Assembly: GCA_009783975.1 (NCBI GenBank)
Contig: WRCL01000099.1
Coordinates: 1-6,822, forward strand
Length of the DNA: 6,822 bases
Direction: 5' to 3'
Origin: Micrococcales bacterium
GTDB taxonomy: Bacteria > Actinomycetota > Actinomycetes > Actinomycetales > Cellulomonadaceae
Part shown: in pieces, positions 4,120 to 6,822 of the stretch
How the letters are laid out: every line of letters starts with the position of its first letter
Numbering within the stretch: position 1 is the stretch's first letter
Program-made: the position numbers and the translations under genes
Notes under the pieces: generated by a model
Seen by the model: the letters and a program-made list of their open reading frames with translations, nothing else
What the model was told of the DNA's origin: nothing
Database searches by the model: none

Positions 4120-5773
4120 CAGCACGCGCGCCGCCGCCCCCGAGGTGGCCTCGCAGGACGCACCGCGCACGAGGACCCGGCGCCGGCGCCTGGTGCCGGT
4201 GGCAGCGCGGACCCCGTTGGAACCGCCCCCCGACCCCACCCCTGTGGAGGCGATGATCGGGCGCTGGAACATCTTGGACCGTGGGGTCCGTCCGCTGGTG
4301 GTCCGCACCGACGGGACGTTCTCGCTGTTCGACCACCGTGAGGGATGTAGCGACGGGCGGTGGGTGCAGATCTCTGACACCTTCTTGTCGTTGTTCATCG
4401 ACGGGCCCAAACGTCACTCCATGCACGCGATGCCCGACGGGCGGGTGTTCTTGTCCCGGCACGTCCTGCCGGGGTTGGAGAGCACACCAGAGCTGTTGTT
4501 CCGTTCGGTGCTGTCGTTCGAGGGCACCTGGGAGACCCCGTACCGCGGCTCGCCGTACACCCCGCCCCCGCCGGTGCAGCTGAGCCTGGGCGGCGACCGG
4601 ACGTTCTGCGCGAACCTGGGACCCGGCGACGACGGTGCCACCATCGTCTGGTCGGGGATCTGGGCCCGGATCGACGAGGGTCCCGGCGAGCCCCGCGCCA
4701 ACCGCGCGACCCTGGACTACGTCGTGTGGTCGGTCGCCAACGGTGTGCGCACGATGGTCACCCACGGCCAGACCGTCGCCGAGCTGCACGAAGACGGCAG
4801 CATGACGGTCGCCGCCCTCGGGCAGGTGTTCTACCCGGCCCCTGGGACGGTGCGCGCCGAGGGTGAGGAGCCCCTGGCGTCGGCAGAAGAACCGCAGGTG
4901 CTCCTCGACGCTGTCGTCGCCGAACCAGAGCCCGAACCTCAACCCGAACCTCCCACGCCGAGCCCGCCGTCGAAGGTGACGTCGGTGCGCCAGCCTCGTC
5001 GTACGAGCACCGCCCGGTCCACCTCACCGGACCCCGACACTGTCGAGCTCCCGCTGCTCCTGGCGGCACAGGCGAGGGCTGACAAGGCTGCGGCGAAGGC
5101 TGACCGGGCTGTCATGGACCGGACCCCGCACGTTGCTGCTGCGCCGAAGGCTCCGTCCCCCGCCGCTGGTTCGCTCGTCCCGGTCGCACGGGCCACGAGC
5201 GGCGACGGCACCCAGGTCGTCCTCGTCGTGTACGCCGACACCGAAGGGGCGCTGCAGGTCGCTGCGGTGCAGGTCCCTGACGGTGTGGTCCTCGACAGCG
5301 GACCGGCGTACGACGCCGCAGCCGGACCGCCGCCGCTGCCAGCCGAGCCACGTCCATCCCAGCCGGCGTCTGCGCCGACCCCTGAGGCTGACGAGCCCCC
5401 TGTGACCGTCGCTGTCGTCTCGACAGCCGCCCCGTTGCCGCCCGACCTTGGTGGGACGCTCGACCTGCGTGTCCAACGGTCGTACCCGACGGTCAACCTG
5501 CTTGGCCCGACGGTCGACCTGCAGGCACACCTGCCACCAACGGTCGACCTCGTCAGCCCCACAGCCGCCCTGCCTCCGGCGGGCCTTCCTCCCACCGTCG
5601 ACCTCTCAGCCCCGGCCCCACCGACCCGTGACGCCACGCAGGTGCTCCCGGTCGCTGTGACGACGGTCGACGACGGGACGCAGGTCGTCGTCGTGCTGTA
5701 CACCGACGACGACGGCGCACTGCAGGTCGGCGCCGTCCCAGCCGCCGCACCCGCGGCGGTCGTCCCGGTGTAG
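4112..5773 (+). CDS. Hypothetical protein: two lipocalin-like modules plus repeat-rich low-complexity tail
   Basis: Unrecognised 553-residue protein without signal peptide or membrane helix. GTG 4112 is chosen: it has AGG (4102-4104) 7 nt upstream and overlaps the preceding gene by 8 nt. The frame is open further left to 3926, but there it reads out-of-frame through the upstream gene. After a basic stretch (RTRTRRRRLVPV, 19-30) come two similar beta-rich modules. Module 1 has GRW (50-52), RTDGTFSLF and DGRW (Trp84). Module 2 has GTW (138-140), GGDRTF and SGIW (Trp184). These resemble lipocalin-like domains. From about residue 250 the chain is Pro/Ala/Val-rich and probably disordered. It has six T-[VL]-[DNE]-L motifs (Thr310, 449, 460, 467, 477, 495) and a 34-residue segment at 355-388 repeated at 511-544. 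It may be a scaffold or binding protein working with its upstream partner; function is unknown. Confidence 0.85.
   Translation: MSDSTRAAAPEVASQDAPRTRTRRRRLVPVAARTPLEPPPDPTPVEAMIGRWNILDRGVRPLVVRTDGTFSLFDHREGCSDGRWVQISDTFLSLFIDGPKRHSMHAMPDGRVFLSRHVLPGLESTPELLFRSVLSFEGTWETPYRGSPYTPPPPVQLSLGGDRTFCANLGPGDDGATIVWSGIWARIDEGPGEPRANRATLDYVVWSVANGVRTMVTHGQTVAELHEDGSMTVAALGQVFYPAPGTVRAEGEEPLASAEEPQVLLDAVVAEPEPEPQPEPPTPSPPSKVTSVRQPRRTSTARSTSPDPDTVELPLLLAAQARADKAAAKADRAVMDRTPHVAAAPKAPSPAAGSLVPVARATSGDGTQVVLVVYADTEGALQVAAVQVPDGVVLDSGPAYDAAAGPPPLPAEPRPSQPASAPTPEADEPPVTVAVVSTAAPLPPDLGGTLDLRVQRSYPTVNLLGPTVDLQAHLPPTVDLVSPTAALPPAGLPPTVDLSAPAPPTRDATQVLPVAVTTVDDGTQVVVVLYTDDDGALQVGAVPAAAPAAVVPV
5174..5275 (+). repeat. 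Protein-level repeat copy 1 (DGTQVV...GALQV)
   Basis: Encodes residues 355-388 of the 553-residue protein. It aligns without gaps to residues 511-544 with 20 identities in 34 by my count, sharing PVA, DGTQVV, a Tyr-x-Asp pair and GALQV-x-AV. The alternating Val pattern suggests a beta hairpin. Low-complexity Pro/Ala sequence separates the copies, so this looks like an internal duplication of a small structural or binding unit. Confidence 0.8.
5489..5605 (+). repeat. P-T-V-[DN]-L motif array (four copies)
   Basis: Within the disordered tail, PTVNL, PTVDL, PTVDL and PTVDL recur, with Thr codons at 5489, 5510, 5540 and 5594. Looser forms are TVEL (Thr codon 5039) and TLDL (5456). Spacing is irregular (21, 30, 54 nt), so this is a short linear motif array rather than a rigid tandem repeat. 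The array lies between the two DGTQVV repeats. A docking or phosphorylation motif is a reasonable guess. Confidence 0.75.
5642..5743 (+). repeat. Protein-level repeat copy 2 (DGTQVV...GALQV)
   Basis: Second copy (residues 511-544), ending nine residues before the C-terminus. It reads DDGTQVVVVLYTDDDGALQV where copy 1 has GDGTQVVLVVYADTEGALQV. The copies have diverged in nucleotide sequence, so the duplication is not recent, and the conserved core suggests selection. Confidence 0.8.
5742..5759. terminator. GC-rich hairpin at the 3' end of the 553-residue gene
   Basis: CCGCCGC (5742-5748) and GCGGCGG (5753-5759) pair perfectly around the loop ACCC, and flanking G5741/T5760 can add a G-U pair. 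It ends 11 nt before the stop codon (5771-5773). No T-tract follows. The site between this gene and pcrA suits a terminator without U-tract, but the bases also encode the Ala-rich C-terminus, so it may be incidental. Confidence 0.35.
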
Positions 5774-5797
5774 GCCGCCCGCACCACTGCCGAGGCA

Positions 5798-5808
5798 TAC
5801 CGTAGGGT
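5798..5808 (+). promoter_or_regulatory. Candidate pcrA -10 region (TACCGT / TAGGGT)
   Basis: Two overlapping TANNNT hexamers, TACCGT (5798-5803) and TAGGGT (5803-5808), lie just upstream of ATG 5817. A start 7-8 nt after TAGGGT would fall at or next to the ATG, giving a nearly leaderless mRNA. The same bases could instead serve as a weak ribosome site (GGGTGG, 5805-5810). No clear -35 and no SOS-box-like palindrome is seen in the 43-nt gap. Confidence 0.4.
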
Positions 5809-5816
5809 GGGTTTTG

Positions 5817-6822
5817 ATGACTTCGTTGTTCGACTACCTGCCCGGGTTCCCGACGGTCGCACCGTCGGTGCAGGCGACGTTACCCACTGCCCTCGCACCC
5901 ACCGCCGACGCCGACGCTGCGGTGTGCGGTGAGGTCGACGCGCTGCTCGACGGGCTCAACCCGCCCCAGCGAGACGCGGTCGTGCACCGTGGTCCGCCGC
6001 TGCTCATCGTCGCCGGGGCCGGGTCGGGCAAGACCCGCGTCCTGACGTACCGGATCGGGCACCTGCTGGCCACGGGCCGTGCCACGCCCGGGCAGGTGCT
6101 GGCGATCACGTTCACGAACAAGGCCGCCGCGGAGATGCGTGAACGGGTCACCGACCTCGTCGGACCGGCCGCGCGGCGGATGTGGGTCTCGACGTTCCAC
6201 TCTGCGTGCGTGCGGATCTTGCGCCGTGAGGCCACGACGCTGGGGTTGCGCAGCAGCTTTTCGATCTACGACTCCGCGGACTCGTTGCGCCTGGTCACCT
6301 TGGTCGCCCGCGAGCTGGACCTCGACGTGCGCAAGTACCCGCCCAAGACGCTCGCGCACATGATCTCCAACCTCAAGGACGAGCTCATCGACGCTGAGGA
6401 CTACGCCCGCACGACCGCTGCCGAGGGGGAGGCTGGGGGTCTGGAATCCGTGCTGGCCCAGGTGTACCAGCGGTACACGACGCGGTTGCGCCAGGCCCAG
6501 GCCCTGGACTTCGACGACCTGATCATGACGACCGTCCACCTGCTCAAGGCGTTCCCCGACGTCGCCGAGCACTACCGGCGCAGGTTCGGCCACATCCTCG
6601 TCGACGAGTACCAAGACACGAACCATGCCCAGTACGTGCTGGTTCGCGAGCTTGTCGGGCGCGGTGAGCCCGGCGGGCTGCCTGCTGGTGAGCTCACTGT
6701 CGTCGGTGACGCCGACCAGTCGATCTACGCGTTCCGTGGTGCCGACATCCGCAACATCGTCGAGTTCGAGGCCGACTACCCCCACGCCCGCACGATCGTG
6801 CTGGAGCAGAACTACCGCTCGA
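5817..6822 (+). CDS. pcrA: ATP-dependent DNA helicase PcrA/UvrD1, N-terminal part
   Basis: Superfamily 1A helicase that unwinds DNA 3' to 5' in repair and replication restart. The frame runs off the window after 335 codons; family members are about twice this length or more. The helicase motifs are in order: Q motif LNPPQRDAV; Walker A AGAGSGKT (about 66-73, Lys72, Thr73); Ia ITFTNKAAAEM; Ib WVSTFHSACVRILRR; Walker B/DExx VDEYQDTN (262-269); motif III GDADQSIYAFRGAD (297-310); motif IV LEQNYRS (329-335) at the edge. The accessory 1B region (SFSIYDSADSLRL, FDDLIMTTVHLL) is present. All catalytic residues seen are intact. ATG 5817 gives MTSLFDYLPG, matching the short SLFD N-terminus I recall from actinobacterial PcrA, followed by a variable linker to the Q motif. 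Motifs V and VI and the C-terminal tail lie beyond the window. Family assignment is very sure; PcrA over other UvrD paralogues rests on overall resemblance. Confidence 0.96.
   Translation, partial: MTSLFDYLPGFPTVAPSVQATLPTALAPTADADAAVCGEVDALLDGLNPPQRDAVVHRGPPLLIVAGAGSGKTRVLTYRIGHLLATGRATPGQVLAITFTNKAAAEMRERVTDLVGPAARRMWVSTFHSACVRILRREATTLGLRSSFSIYDSADSLRLVTLVARELDLDVRKYPPKTLAHMISNLKDELIDAEDYARTTAAEGEAGGLESVLAQVYQRYTTRLRQAQALDFDDLIMTTVHLLKAFPDVAEHYRRRFGHILVDEYQDTNHAQYVLVRELVGRGEPGGLPAGELTVVGDADQSIYAFRGADIRNIVEFEADYPHARTIVLEQNYRS

Noticed and set aside
1587..4163. Very long open frame on the - strand (858 codons) opposite kinase, regulator and hypothetical gene
   Set aside because: It is antisense to intact PspC/HisKA_3/HATPase and LuxR-type genes, has low-complexity Arg/Ser/Thr/Pro-rich translation and no domain. 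GC-rich codon bias leaves this antisense frame open by chance.
5774..5816. Search for an SOS (LexA) box before pcrA
   Set aside because: No paired GAAC/GTTC-type half sites are present in the spacer.
3941..5898. Long - strand open frames opposite the 553-residue gene (333 and 319 codons)
   Set aside because: Mirror frames of a better supported + strand gene; the overlapping + frame has modules, repeats and a coupled start, while these have only Gly/Arg/Ser/Thr-rich sequence.
5880..6785. - strand open frame of 301 codons opposite pcrA
   Set aside because: The + strand carries every expected helicase motif in order, so the antisense frame is a by-product of codon bias.

Overview
The window is about 6.8 kb of very GC-rich DNA with GTC/GAC/GCC-dominated codon use and dense same-strand coding. 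It fits an actinobacterial chromosome. The helicase at the right end reads like actinobacterial PcrA/UvrD1 through its first motifs, including the short SLFD-type N-terminus. From memory, a PspC-domain histidine kinase plus LuxR-type regulator near pcrA is a familiar actinobacterial layout, perhaps Cellulomonas-like; the genus is only a guess. No mobile element, tRNA, rRNA or CRISPR array is visible. All supported genes are on the + strand.

Layout. 1-387: the 3' part of a small TadE/TadG-like membrane protein of a Flp-type pilus locus. 388-536: a spacer with an inverted repeat that has two competing 3' arms. 537-1151: a secreted lipoprotein with a lipocalin-like core. 1152-1245: a spacer filled by a long imperfect inverted repeat whose loop carries three hexamer repeats. 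1246-2523 and 2520-3188: a PspC-domain sensor histidine kinase and a NarL/LuxR-type response regulator, overlapping by 4 nt, so one two-component operon. 3189-3456: a regulatory-looking spacer with a paired direct repeat, a TANNNT -10 candidate, two adjacent dyads and a doubtful 41-codon ORF. 3457-4119 and 4112-5773: two overlapping genes of unknown function. The second has two lipocalin-like modules and a long Pro/Ala/Val-rich tail with repeated T-[VL]-[DNE]-L motifs and a duplicated 34-residue segment. 5774-5816: a short spacer with a -10 candidate. 5817-6822: the N-terminal 335 codons of PcrA, running off the window.

How the genes may work together. The two-component pair is the only clear signalling unit; its signal and targets cannot be read from the sequence. 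The direct repeat just upstream of the hypothetical gene pair suggests, as inference only, that the pair is a target of the adjacent regulator. The lipoprotein and the 553-residue cytoplasmic protein on either side of the two-component system share the pattern G-x-W ... DGTF ... G-R-W. They may be related beta-rich modules, one exported and one cytosolic. The least explained object is the 3457-5773 gene pair.
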